From assembly GCF_004519315.1 (NCBI RefSeq), contig NZ_SOZE01000031.1, forward strand, positions 1-63,694: 63,694 bases of DNA, read 5' to 3'. The stretch is from Mucilaginibacter psychrotolerans (GTDB taxonomy: Bacteria > Bacteroidota > Bacteroidia > Sphingobacteriales > Sphingobacteriaceae). The position numbers and the translations under genes are program-made. The notes under the pieces are model-generated. The model was not told the DNA's origin. It made no database searches and saw nothing but the letters and a program-made list of their open reading frames with translations. This document shows, piece after piece, positions 16,015 through 25,612 of this stretch. Position 1 is the first letter of the stretch. Each line of letters starts with the position of its first letter.

Positions 16015-18447
16015 TTAAATCATAATCAATGGTGGTCGGTGCGGACGGTCATTATTGTCAGGAACATTCGGCACCAACGGGTTAACAGAAGATGTCAGGT
16101 TAATCTTTTGCAGCTTTAAAGTTGAAGGTTCGTTTCTATTCTGGTAATCAACTTCTAATATTTTGTAGTAAGCGTTGCCGTATTGGTTCTGGATAAAGAT
16201 AGGAACACGCAAATCCAGATTGCTGATGTCTGTTTCCGTCAGCATAGCTTTAACTTCTAACAATACGTTATTCAAATCGGTTAACTCTTGAAGCTGATTG
16301 CTATAATACGCATCGTAAGCATTTGGTGTAGTCAATAACTGGTCACCATCGGCAGGGAAATAATATCTTGCACACTCACCGAAGTTCAAATCAGAAATGT
16401 AGTTGTAACTTGTTTCACCAGAAGCGTACCTGATATGGCTTGCCTGACCATAGAGCGATAAAATACCTGTCGTCGGGATTTCAACATAAGGTGTAAACGT
16501 ATAAGTCGAACCATCAACAACCATTTTACCAATCTGGTACGGATACGAAGCACAACTTTTAATGCCATTGAAGTAAAGAATCCTAATGTTTGAGTTGAAC
16601 GGGGTTTTATTGATACCGTCAGTTGACTTGTAAATCTCCGGGGTAATTCTGCCTGTGTTACCAAAGTTTACAACCGGGGTCGGTGAAAATATCAGTTCAA
16701 TCTTCTTTTCATCAACAGAACCTAAACTATCAGTTTCTGTATATTGACCGTACACTTCTTTATAATCGTTTGTGTACAACGTATTGAAATAATCCGAATC
16801 TGATTTATAGGTAAAACTGTACTTTTTGGCTAATTCACCGTAGCTGCTGAAAACAACTTTATCACTGTAGTCAATTTTATTGGTGAAGTCTAAAACGGTT
16901 GACTTGATGTTCTGAGGTCGGCAGAAATTATAGTATGAGTTGTAAGGTTGAAATATGATGTGCTTAGGTGCATCCAGATAGCTATAAGTGTACAAGTTGA
17001 ACAGGCTGCATAATGATTTGATAAAGTCTTTTTGCTTCACCCCTTCAACTGGTTCGGGAATAATAGTATCACCGTAATTAACGCTGTAGGAAACAACGCT
17101 ATTAAGGTCACCGGGGGATTTAATTACTGAATCTGTAATACTTACTATGTACTTCTTATCAAACGCCTCACCGTTCGGCTGTTCCAAATCTAAAGAGAAG
17201 TGAAAGTCAATATCCTGTTTGGTGCTGAAAACGGTTTGGGCAACAGCCAAAACAACATTGTCCTTACTAACCTCCTGACCGGGCGAAATTATATCTATAA
17301 AGGTTTCGCCAACAATGTCAAAATTACCCAAACTAACCCAATCATTATATGCTGACGAACCGAATGAACCATAAGGTTTTTTCGGTCTTGATTTAACACG
17401 TAAAAAGGCATTTAATGTTTTTGAAGTATTATTCTTTACATAAACGTTGCCGAAGGTTGCACTTAAATCGGTTGTTACTGCCCGATTGATGGTAAACAAT
17501 GAATACATACTACCGCCCCAATTGATACTGGTGTTGGTACTCACTGTACTTAATGCAGTAGTAAAGCTATCAGGAAAGTTCAGCACGTTGATAATATTGG
17601 GCTTTAAGTGGGTGTCACCATCATTAAAACTTAGAGTTTGCGCACCGTTCTTTTTGAAAGAAAATAGCTGCAAATTAGTCTGGCTTTGAGATAGTAACTC
17701 TTTGTTGTACGGTATAATGGTACTATCAAAATTATCTACAAAGGCAGCATCCCCCTTCAACTCATAAGTGAACCCTGATAATGCAGGTTGAGTAAATATC
17801 TTATCTAAGTAACGGCGTGTGTAGATTGCCGGGCGCAAATTATTTAGGTGAATCTTTCCTACATCCTCACTGTTTGGGCTTACGTTATCCCCGTAAGAAA
17901 TCATCGGATATACGTATCCTTTGTGGTTAAATATATTAGTCTCATTAACAGTATTAGTATAATACCAACTGTTGGTAATGTTGTTTATACGGTACACGTG
18001 GGCGTACTCAGAAAAGTCTAAGTCAGAAAGTTGCAGGTCACCCAAACGTGAAAAGAAGTTGAAGATATTTCCAGTGATAATACATTCATAAGTGATGTTA
18101 CCGTTATCAATCGTTGCCGAACTGAATTTCAAGAAACCTTTGAGTATCGGTGTAGAGTTCTCTAAAACGAAACATTCGACAGGCTTATTTACCGAGAAGT
18201 TTACAAACAGGTTTTCATCATAAGCTTCATCTACGTACCGGGATTGATTGAAGACGTTACCAAAGATGCGGTTGTTATTTTTCGTTCCCTTGAAAGTCAG
18301 GTTCTTTGAAAGCGTATCTTTTTTGGTTGAAATATCTTTAACATCAGAGAGCGTAAAGGTTGTACTGAAATCTATGCCAGAAGTATCAAGTTCGGCGTAA
18401 TTACCAGATGGTTCTATTAAGAAGATTTTATAGTTTAAATCAGTCAT
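16015..18447 (-). CDS. Tail tip or baseplate hub protein
   Basis: This 810-aa protein (MTDLNYKIFLIEPSGNYAEL...) is beta-rich throughout and without membrane segments. The N-terminal third (SNLTFKGTKNN-type, then VECFVLENSTPILKGFL) is reminiscent of baseplate hub proteins that contact the tail tube. I cannot name a precise family. The annotated TTG at 18498 would translate late box F; the ATG at 18447, 10 nt after the box, is chosen instead. Confidence 0.6.
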   Translation of the reverse strand: MTDLNYKIFLIEPSGNYAELDTSGIDFSTTFTLSDVKDISTKKDTLSKNLTFKGTKNNNRIFGNVFNQSRYVDEAYDENLFVNFSVNKPVECFVLENSTPILKGFLKFSSATIDNGNITYECIITGNIFNFFSRLGDLQLSDLDFSEYAHVYRINNITNSWYYTNTVNETNIFNHKGYVYPMISYGDNVSPNSEDVGKIHLNNLRPAIYTRRYLDKIFTQPALSGFTYELKGDAAFVDNFDSTIIPYNKELLSQSQTNLQLFSFKKNGAQTLSFNDGDTHLKPNIINVLNFPDSFTTALSTVSTNTSINWGGSMYSLFTINRAVTTDLSATFGNVYVKNNTSKTLNAFLRVKSRPKKPYGSFGSSAYNDWVSLGNFDIVGETFIDIISPGQEVSKDNVVLAVAQTVFSTKQDIDFHFSLDLEQPNGEAFDKKYIVSITDSVIKSPGDLNSVVSYSVNYGDTIIPEPVEGVKQKDFIKSLCSLFNLYTYSYLDAPKHIIFQPYNSYYNFCRPQNIKSTVLDFTNKIDYSDKVVFSSYGELAKKYSFTYKSDSDYFNTLYTNDYKEVYGQYTETDSLGSVDEKKIELIFSPTPVVNFGNTGRITPEIYKSTDGINKTPFNSNIRILYFNGIKSCASYPYQIGKMVVDGSTYTFTPYVEIPTTGILSLYGQASHIRYASGETSYNYISDLNFGECARYYFPADGDQLLTTPNAYDAYYSNQLQELTDLNNVLLEVKAMLTETDISNLDLRVPIFIQNQYGNAYYKILEVDYQNRNEPSTLKLQKINLTSSVNPLVPNVPDNNDRPHRPPLIMI

Positions 18448-18457
18448 AGTCTTTCTG

Positions 18458-18469
18458 ATAAATAGTATG
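18458..18469 (-). promoter_or_regulatory. Late box F
   Basis: Exact CATACTATTTAT in sense, 10 nt before the hub ATG, immediately after a terminator T-run. Confidence 0.65.
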
Positions 18470-18481
18470 ACTGCAAAAAAA

Positions 18482-18508
18482 AAGACCTCCGAAATCATCA
18501 GGGGTCTT
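18482..18508 (-). terminator. Terminator upstream of hub gene
   Basis: In sense AAGACCCC...GGAGGTCTT, one mismatch, followed by nine T. A second perfect stem GCTGCCGG-GAT-CCGGCAGC lies at 18550-18568 without a T-run. Confidence 0.8.
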
Positions 18509-18584
18509 CAATGGCCAGGAACTGGCCTTTAAGAATATGGTTTAAGTAAGCTGCCGGGATCCGGCAGCATTATAGTTATTTAAT

Positions 18585-18734
18585 TTAAGATTTAAAATCT
18601 GCTAAACGCTCTATTTTACCTATTTCACGTATGCTAACAGTTAACTGATTCGTAATTTTAGTTGACAATTCTGATTTATCAGTTTTCAATATCGGCACGA
18701 CTGTTTCAAAAAAATCTTGAAAAATTTTTACCAT
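18585..18734 (-). CDS. Short coiled-coil ORF, possibly the +1-frame extension of the upstream gene
   Basis: From the first ATG this encodes 49 aa (MVKIFQDFFETVVPILK... ADFKS). The same frame stays open back to the stop of the upstream 89-aa gene without any ATG, GTG or TTG, and that stretch is also coiled-coil-like (VLQSENHQLLNELTEARQ). So either translation begins internally, or ribosomes shift +1 at TTC TAA at the end of the upstream gene. Confidence 0.45.
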   Translation of the reverse strand: MVKIFQDFFETVVPILKTDKSELSTKITNQLTVSIREIGKIERLADFKS

Positions 18735-18819
18735 TTCCGTTGCAAGCTCAGATTCCTGTCGGGCTTCTGTTAACTCATTTAAAAGCTGATGATTCTCGGA
18801 TTGAAGGACTGTAATGGTA

Positions 18820-19089
18820 TTAGAACTGTTCTAACTTTCCTTTAATCTCAGGGTTATCTGAACTTTCAATTAATGATTTCAAGTTATCAATCTGTGATTT
18901 AAGTTTTTTTGCAATAAAATCATCATTAAAGTTTGCAAGTAAATCAATCTTCTCTTTTAAAGTATCAATTTGTGCTTGCTTCGCCTCCTTATATTCATTG
19001 ATAGATTTTATCCTAAAAACCCTGTCAATTATAAAAGCACCTATAAGTAATAAGTTGAAGAATATTGATATGCCTGTAGTAAAATCCAT
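18820..19089 (-). CDS. Membrane-anchored coiled-coil protein
   Basis: This 89-aa protein has one N-terminal transmembrane helix (about 6-24, GISIFFNLLLIGAFIIDRV) and a coiled coil to the end (KEAKQAQIDTLKEKIDLL...). It lies within the tail operon. A spanin-like or assembly role is possible, but no family is recognised. A coiled-coil reading frame follows in +1 register. Confidence 0.5.
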   Translation of the reverse strand: MDFTTGISIFFNLLLIGAFIIDRVFRIKSINEYKEAKQAQIDTLKEKIDLLANFNDDFIAKKLKSQIDNLKSLIESSDNPEIKGKLEQF

Positions 19090-19135
19090 AATTAGAGTTT
19101 GGTATCCGAAGATACCAAACTTTAAATTATGACTA

Positions 19136-22100
19136 TTAGTTGTTTATAACTTCTTCGATTATCAACGCTGTTACACCTGACCTATCACCGCTTGTGTTTT
19201 GGCAGTTTATGCTAATCATCGGTGAACTATAACCGTAATTGAAGGCATCACCAGAAACGGCAGGTAATGTTATCAATGCCGGGCTTACATTGTTCAAAGT
19301 AAGTATCTGTGATACGTTACCGCCACCGTTGATTGACCTACCTGTTCCAGTACCGTTAGCTTTAACTAACATAGTACCATCAATACCCGGATACAACCAA
19401 CTGTAAAGTTTGATATTGTAAATTTTGGTGGTATCCAATTTCATCAGGGCAAAGGTTAAGTAAGCCTGAGCATCAGAGTTCATTACTGCTGTCACCGTAC
19501 GCACCGCAATTGGGAACTGACTGTTTACCGGGTCACCAGTTGCAAAGTATGAGTTCTGGTTAGCGGTTACATCAATGATGTTGGCTAAGTGGGAATCCGG
19601 GTTCTTTTCAACCATTACAAACTTGTAAGCAGTAGTTGCCCCGGCATCAGTATTTACACTCTTAACCAATTGAGTACTGTTGTATGACCTGTTGGTTAAG
19701 CTGTAATCATTCCAGTCACTTAATCCTGACGGGTTAGCATCATTGGTTAGGTTAATTTTGATTCGCTTGCTTAAAAGTGCAGAATCATTGAACCTGTTGG
19801 ATACTACCTGATTGGTCAAAGAAGCTGCCTTAACTCCGTAAATTGATTGAATAGTGCCATTAACACCATCATAAGCAATTCTGATACTGTTACTTGAATT
19901 GGTTACACCAGAAGCCAAATAGATGTTCACTTTTGTGGCATCATTAGGGTTCAGCGATATACCAATTGCAGGTATATATCTGTTAAGTGTACCCGGTGCC
20001 TCAATTACTGTAAAGTAACTTTCCAAACCAGAAGGGTCATCAATTGGTAAACTGTATTTCAATGTCAACCTATCCCCGGCGTATCCTGTTTCTGCTGATA
20101 CAAATGACGGTGGTACTAAAGTTATCGGGTCAGTGGTAGTATTTAGTGTTGCTGTATAATTACCGCTTGATAAGCCTTTAAACGCCCTTAACTTGTAGTA
20201 GTAAGTAGTGTTAGCTACCAATCCATTGTCAGTATATGATAAACTGGTATTAGGAATAACCGCCACACGGGTATAAGTCCCGGCAATGGTGTTACTTCGC
20301 CATAATTCAAAACCATCTACATAAGCTGCATCAGCACCGCCATAAGTCCAACCAAATGTAATTGTTGATGGTGATTTTGCTGTTGCACCGAACGCCCCCG
20401 GCACCGCTATAGTTTTAGGAGTTTGAACGCCATAAGAAGTACTTAACGCTGACAAGATACCACCCTTTTCAAACTGAATTTGATAGTAGTAAGCGGTATT
20501 TTCATCACGCCCGGTATCAACAAAAGTACCTGTATCAATATAATCGTTATGTATTTCAACAAATCCGGTTGAAGGGTTAATACTTCTAAATATCCGGGTA
20601 TTATTGATACCTAAGTTTTCATCTTTCCAAGCCAATTTGATTTGAGTTGTAGTTATGGCTTGTATCACAATATTCTTAGGTTCAATCAATTTACCTGTAC
20701 CAATATTTGATGTGTAAATAATCTTAGGCGTAGCAGTAACCGCTATAGAAATCTTCTTACCTGCACCATCTGCTACACTGGTTGTAGTACCAGTAGTACC
20801 AACTTCAAGGTGACTGGTGTTCAGGTTTTCAAAAGACATAGTATTAACGTTCACTTGTGAACCACCTACAGCTACATCAATATTTACCGAACGGGTTAAG
20901 CTGTCATTACCTAACCAAAGAACCAACATAGGCTTCTTACTTGAATCTAAAGGTTTATAGGCAAAAGCCCACAATTCAGGGTCAGCACTTTTTACAATCA
21001 GTTCATTACTCATTGAAGCACCCTTAACCCTAACAGCGTGTGAGTAAACATATCCCTCCATAGCTTTCTGAAAAGCAGTGGAATAATAAAATGCTTGCTG
21101 TGTTTGTCTGTTTGGCGCACCTGCAGGGCCATCTAAATAACCAGAGGTGAAGAAACCTGTCCAGATATTTTGAACGGTATCAGAATTCAATTCAGAATTG
21201 AAGGCAATACCGAAAACACAATATTGTAAGAACTTATCAATCCCTAAAAAATCTGCAAGCAAGAAACTTCTTACAATCCAAAGGGCTTTTTTATGACCTC
21301 GTTCTGCAAAGGTCGGTGCTTTAGGTGCATAAAAGCTACCGTAGTGTTCATCATATCCAAATTCTGTCAACCAAAATTCAATATTCTGAAACTCTCTAAC
21401 CCGGTTACGGTAACTGATATGTTCATTGATATAAGAAATAAAATCACCTTGTTCTGGTGGCAATGAATATAAATTCATTTGAGCATAGGTATTTTCCCAT
21501 ACTGGTTTTCCTCCAACAATATTGTAGCAGTGTTCATTCATTGCCTTAACAGGATAATCACTCCTGTTAGCTTTCCACCAACGGAACATAGCTAACTTAT
21601 AACCTAATGAAGCACCGGCTAAACCTACCATTACCGGTATTGCTGTAGGGTCTGCATCCTTTATTCCATACCCTGCACCCATTGCGCCTTCGTGACCGTC
21701 CCAACACGCAGAAATTAATGCTGCTAACTGTTCAGGGTTCATATAAGCAAATTCATCTGGTAATGCAGAATTTGACTCATTGATTCCTAATTCCCAATAT
21801 TTCACATACGAAAGTCCCTTGCGGATTTGGTCACTTGAATCAATCCTGAAAAGTGAATCAGGCTGACCGCCAGTGTTACCGTACCGTGCTGCTATCTGCC
21901 AATAGTGTTGTGCAAAATACTTGTAATTCATCGGGTCGGTTGAAGTTTCTAAAGTATATGGAACACCGTAATCTAACGGGTTACGCTTTTTAGCTTCGTT
22001 ATCCCCTACTTCACTTGAATGCAAGAACCATAAACCAGATACGTTACACCAAACCACATCAATATTCCTTTCGTGCAAATCTTTTAAGAAGTTATCGTAA

Positions 22101-23461
22101 TTGATTGTGCCAGAAAATGCAGTAGCGAAGCGGTAGCCGATATTGTTTAAATTGATTAACCCGGCTGCTGCACCTCCTTGTTTGTTCTTTGGTATATCCT
22201 CCATAAACCAAATCGGGTTCGTGTAAAGCCGGATGGTATTAGCTACCTTTTTAATGAAAGCAGGGGATTCAACAACGTTAGCGTTAGAACCTACTCTTTG
22301 TGGCAGGGTCAATACTTGTGCATTGTTCTTGTATTTTTCGCCTCTTACACTTTGTGCTGACTGCCTCTTACCTAAGAATACGATACCCGCCCACTTTTCT
22401 GTAAAGTTGGTGCAGGTAATCTTAATGTACCTTACATCACTGTTTACGGCAGTATCTAAATCTAAAACAGTCCATTCATTTTTTGGAGCATCGCCAGAAA
22501 CGATAACAGCCAAAGTATAGTTAGTACCATCGGTTGAAGTGTAAACGTTTCTATCACCTGAACCAGATTCTAAATAGATACCTAAACGGTTAACGGTAAA
22601 TTCATCTTCTAAGTCAAAAATGATGGTCTGAATCATATTGAAGTAGTCAGATTTATATTGGTTGGTATGGATTAGTTCCATTGATTTATCACTCTTACCA
22701 ACAGGTAAACCACCGGATAAAACAACATTGGTGTAATCCACTAAACCATCAGTATTGTATTCAATCCCGGTAGCTTCGTCACGCTTGAACAGTACCAGAT
22801 AATTTGAGATATTTTCAGGTTTAACCGGGATAATGATATCACTGTTACCATCGGCACCGCCCCCTTCTAAAGGTAAGGTAGTAAAGGTGATGACATTTGA
22901 TACTGGTGCAGTACGTGTCTTACCATAAGTAGTCTTTTCAGCTACCACCGCTATGTAATAAATCTGGTTTGGTGTAAGCTTAGTCAGATTGAAAATTTCA
23001 GTTTGCCCGGCATCTTTCGGAACAATATTGTTCTTATAGGTTTGCAGATTTTTTAACAACGTTGTGTTATCAATCGGTGCATTTGAATAGTAAATATTGT
23101 ACCTGTCAGCATTTAGCGTATGGTTACCAAACGGTGCAGTAAATTGAAGCTGTACACTTTCTGCATCAAGATAGTTCCAGTCTAAATTTGTGATTGCTGT
23201 AGGGTCTGAAATATCATCAGCCGGAGTTAAAATTGTTGACGTAAAAAATATTGAATCGTCTGAAACAATATATTCAATTAACGTACTCTTGTTAGGTGTT
23301 GGTTCAATCTCTATTGCCCCGAAATAGTTTTCAGGTAATTCCACTTTGTGAAATCCTACAGAATTTTGTTGAACAATAATTTGCCCCCGCTCTCCCGGAG
23401 TGGGACTTCCGATATCTAAAAGTATATCACTGGTCAGGATTATTTTATTAAGTTTTGACAT
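19136..23461 (-). CDS. Giant tail protein with glycoside-hydrolase-like, Fn3 and discoidin-like domains
   Basis: This 1441-aa protein is a modular tail-tip protein likely to bind and cut surface glycans. Seen in order: N-terminal attachment (1-80), an Fn3 domain (about 85-195), an F5/8-C-like beta domain (about 240-370), a TIM-barrel-like domain (about 400-800), a beta linker, two Fn3 domains (about 925-1110) and a C-terminal beta region. The barrel carries the clan GH-A signature: Glu562 in YWELGINES (acid/base) and Glu700 in FWLTEFGYD (nucleophile), spaced as in GH5/GH39-type enzymes. The exact family and substrate are unknown. Confidence 0.75.
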   Translation of the reverse strand: MSKLNKIILTSDILLDIGSPTPGERGQIIVQQNSVGFHKVELPENYFGAIEIEPTPNKSTLIEYIVSDDSIFFTSTILTPADDISDPTAITNLDWNYLDAESVQLQFTAPFGNHTLNADRYNIYYSNAPIDNTTLLKNLQTYKNNIVPKDAGQTEIFNLTKLTPNQIYYIAVVAEKTTYGKTRTAPVSNVITFTTLPLEGGGADGNSDIIIPVKPENISNYLVLFKRDEATGIEYNTDGLVDYTNVVLSGGLPVGKSDKSMELIHTNQYKSDYFNMIQTIIFDLEDEFTVNRLGIYLESGSGDRNVYTSTDGTNYTLAVIVSGDAPKNEWTVLDLDTAVNSDVRYIKITCTNFTEKWAGIVFLGKRQSAQSVRGEKYKNNAQVLTLPQRVGSNANVVESPAFIKKVANTIRLYTNPIWFMEDIPKNKQGGAAAGLINLNNIGYRFATAFSGTINYDNFLKDLHERNIDVVWCNVSGLWFLHSSEVGDNEAKKRNPLDYGVPYTLETSTDPMNYKYFAQHYWQIAARYGNTGGQPDSLFRIDSSDQIRKGLSYVKYWELGINESNSALPDEFAYMNPEQLAALISACWDGHEGAMGAGYGIKDADPTAIPVMVGLAGASLGYKLAMFRWWKANRSDYPVKAMNEHCYNIVGGKPVWENTYAQMNLYSLPPEQGDFISYINEHISYRNRVREFQNIEFWLTEFGYDEHYGSFYAPKAPTFAERGHKKALWIVRSFLLADFLGIDKFLQYCVFGIAFNSELNSDTVQNIWTGFFTSGYLDGPAGAPNRQTQQAFYYSTAFQKAMEGYVYSHAVRVKGASMSNELIVKSADPELWAFAYKPLDSSKKPMLVLWLGNDSLTRSVNIDVAVGGSQVNVNTMSFENLNTSHLEVGTTGTTTSVADGAGKKISIAVTATPKIIYTSNIGTGKLIEPKNIVIQAITTTQIKLAWKDENLGINNTRIFRSINPSTGFVEIHNDYIDTGTFVDTGRDENTAYYYQIQFEKGGILSALSTSYGVQTPKTIAVPGAFGATAKSPSTITFGWTYGGADAAYVDGFELWRSNTIAGTYTRVAVIPNTSLSYTDNGLVANTTYYYKLRAFKGLSSGNYTATLNTTTDPITLVPPSFVSAETGYAGDRLTLKYSLPIDDPSGLESYFTVIEAPGTLNRYIPAIGISLNPNDATKVNIYLASGVTNSSNSIRIAYDGVNGTIQSIYGVKAASLTNQVVSNRFNDSALLSKRIKINLTNDANPSGLSDWNDYSLTNRSYNSTQLVKSVNTDAGATTAYKFVMVEKNPDSHLANIIDVTANQNSYFATGDPVNSQFPIAVRTVTAVMNSDAQAYLTFALMKLDTTKIYNIKLYSWLYPGIDGTMLVKANGTGTGRSINGGGNVSQILTLNNVSPALITLPAVSGDAFNYGYSSPMISINCQNTSGDRSGVTALIIEEVINN

Positions 23462-23496
23462 TTATTGATTTTTAAGTTTGGGTGTAACCCCTTTAT

Positions 23497-24828
23497 TTAG
23501 ATACCGTCTTCAATTATGGCATCACCATCAGCACCCGGTTCGACGTACCCAAAAGTTGGAAAGTCTGTTTCCGGGTAACAGTATGAATCCACCACCACAT
23601 AAGGAATATTGGGAGGTGAAAAAGTTAATTCCGGTACAACATTGATTAGTTGAAGCCCCGGTTCAGCTGTAAACTGCAAAGTTTGCCTTACCAAACCGTT
23701 TGAATACCTGATTCTACCTACTTCATAGGTGTTGTTTGATATGGTTACGGGCAAATAAGTACCGTCATTTAGCTTAACATACACCTCTGGTGACGTATAA
23801 AGCTGCCTTAAATAGCGTGAATCCACATCGTTTAAGGGCTGACTGATTACTGTATAGGTTGAATGGCTATCAATACCAATCGTTTCTTTCTCTTTGTTAT
23901 AGATATTGTTGCTGATATTACTAAAATCCCCGGCAGAATTGAAGCTGTAGGGGTATCTTTCAATGGTATTGCGGGTAACGCTGACCGATTCTTTAGGGTT
24001 CAAAAAGAAACAACTATCAAACCCACCCTTGCTATTCGCAAAAACAAAGATGACAGGTTCATCAGTGCAGCGTAATTGCTCATACTGGTAGAACCTGAGT
24101 TTGGTTTTTGGGTTACCTGCGAGGTCTGCAACCTGAACTGTAAAATATTTTACAGGTCTGAAATCAATGTTAAAGTGTTCTGCTAATGCCATAGGGCTTA
24201 CATTGATTCTTATAGCTTCTGAATAGGTTGAAGCTGATGTTGAATATAAACCTATATAGTGATTTGACTTATCGTACAGCTTCAAGGTAACAGTGTACCC
24301 GGAAACGTCTTTGTTAAGCAGATATAGTAGTTCAGTTGAATAATAATGTAGCTTGCTATAGTTGGGTTTATCCGTTAAGAATAATGCACTGGTAGCCCCG
24401 GTTGCAGCTTGCATTACAAAATCATTATAGTTATAATGGTTGTAATCAATCTTAGACAGGCTGCCGTTCCATACTTTGTAAGTATCTGATGTTAGAGTAG
24501 CCCCGGTGGTAATGGTATTACCTGAAATAATATTCTCAGTTATGTTCAGCTTGTAAGCTTTTAAAATATTTGGAACAGATTCAACAATGTTATTGCTAAC
24601 ATTCAATTGGTAGGCAGTAAGGTTGCTAAGTATTGATGACAGGTCAAAGGCAGTACCCCCGCTTAGGTTCGGCAGTGTCTGGTACTTCTGATTAGCAATC
24701 AGGTTACCAGATACGGCATCCAGAACCTTAACATCAAAGTTGATAATGTTAGGGTTTGCACTTGTAAGCTGATAAATATTAGGTGCGTTAGCCGGGCTGT
24801 AAGGTTGTGGCTGTATATCTATTGTCAT
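23497..24828 (-). CDS. Tail protein (443 aa), probable tail-tip component
   Basis: This protein is Asn/Tyr/Thr-rich and beta-type (MTIDIQPQPYSPANAPNIYQLTS), with no membrane segment. It is the first gene of the tail block after the interrupting moron cassette and shares its transcript with the 1441-aa protein 35 nt downstream. It is probably a distal tail or adsorption-apparatus protein; the family is not recognised. Confidence 0.55.
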   Translation of the reverse strand: MTIDIQPQPYSPANAPNIYQLTSANPNIINFDVKVLDAVSGNLIANQKYQTLPNLSGGTAFDLSSILSNLTAYQLNVSNNIVESVPNILKAYKLNITENIISGNTITTGATLTSDTYKVWNGSLSKIDYNHYNYNDFVMQAATGATSALFLTDKPNYSKLHYYSTELLYLLNKDVSGYTVTLKLYDKSNHYIGLYSTSASTYSEAIRINVSPMALAEHFNIDFRPVKYFTVQVADLAGNPKTKLRFYQYEQLRCTDEPVIFVFANSKGGFDSCFFLNPKESVSVTRNTIERYPYSFNSAGDFSNISNNIYNKEKETIGIDSHSTYTVISQPLNDVDSRYLRQLYTSPEVYVKLNDGTYLPVTISNNTYEVGRIRYSNGLVRQTLQFTAEPGLQLINVVPELTFSPPNIPYVVVDSYCYPETDFPTFGYVEPGADGDAIIEDGI

Positions 24829-24842
24829 CGAATCTCTTTACA

Positions 24843-24854
24843 ATAAATAGTATG
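24843..24854 (-). promoter_or_regulatory. Late box G
   Basis: Exact CATACTATTTAT in sense, 14 nt before the ATG at 24828. It restarts leftward transcription after the rightward moron cassette. Confidence 0.65.
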
Positions 24855-24938
24855 CGGGCTGTTTATTATTTACTCTCGATGTGGAAAACTTACATTCCTA
24901 ATTAAGTTAGCATTTAAGTAACTTTAGCTAAATTTATA

Positions 24939-25469
24939 ATGCAAAATATAGTCGACGTTCTTAAAGAAAAATATGAATACGAATTGGAGCGTAAGAGGTA
25001 TTACGATGATGTAATATCATTACCCGTTTCACTTATCGCATTTATTGTTACAGGTACATACTTCATAGTGGCTGAAAATAGCTTACCGAGTTGGCTATGC
25101 ACAATAAGACCAATTTTGGTATTGTTATCTACCATTTCAACTATCGTGACTATGTATTTTCTTAGTCGGGTATATTTCGGGTTGAAAAGGTTTTACTGTT
25201 CTTTTCCAAGTTCGTCAGATGTTCTAAGTGATTACGGAAAAATCAAGGAACTTCACAGTGATGAAGCAGATGAAGAAAAGAGAAAAATTCTAATCGAAAA
25301 TGAATTTACAAACTGCATCATCAAATGGTACACCGATGCTAACGATGAAAATTTGGCGGTTAATGATTTGAGGGCAGAAGCCTTTCATCGAGCTAAACTT
25401 GCAATCCTTATTTCCTATATATCGAGTATCATAATGTTTATTTTATATTGTATAGCAAAACTTACTTAA
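24939..25469 (+). CDS. Three-helix membrane protein of a moron cassette
   Basis: This 176-aa protein has a charged N-terminal helix, two hydrophobic helices at about 27-45 and 53-75, a soluble helical stretch and a third helix at about 152-172. The layout (charged coil, paired helices, cytoplasmic coil, last helix) recalls SLATT-like or superinfection-exclusion membrane proteins, but no family can be named. It is transcribed against the tail operon and is followed after one base by two small related proline- or lysine-rich genes. Confidence 0.6.
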   Translation: MQNIVDVLKEKYEYELERKRYYDDVISLPVSLIAFIVTGTYFIVAENSLPSWLCTIRPILVLLSTISTIVTMYFLSRVYFGLKRFYCSFPSSSDVLSDYGKIKELHSDEADEEKRKILIENEFTNCIIKWYTDANDENLAVNDLRAEAFHRAKLAILISYISSIIMFILYCIAKLT

Positions 25470-25470
25470 T

Positions 25471-25611
25471 ATGCCAGAAGAAAATTCAACACCACCGCAG
25501 CAACCACAGCAACCACAGCAACCACAAACACCTCCTCCACCTCCCCCGGTTTTCGTACCGTCTGATATTAGGAGGGAAAGAAGTGACCAAATACCTTATG
25601 AACGTAAATAA
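25471..25611 (+). CDS. Proline/glutamine-rich 46-aa protein
   Basis: The frame encodes MPEENSTPPQQPQQPQQPQ then a run of prolines and the tail VFVPSDIRRERSDQIPYERK. It starts one base after the membrane-protein stop and ends one base before the next ATG, so the three are an operon. Its tail shares the pattern P-x-FVP-x(6)-R-x(3)-IP-x(2)-K with the next protein. Confidence 0.6.
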   Translation: MPEENSTPPQQPQQPQQPQTPPPPPPVFVPSDIRRERSDQIPYERK

Positions 25612-25612
25612 T

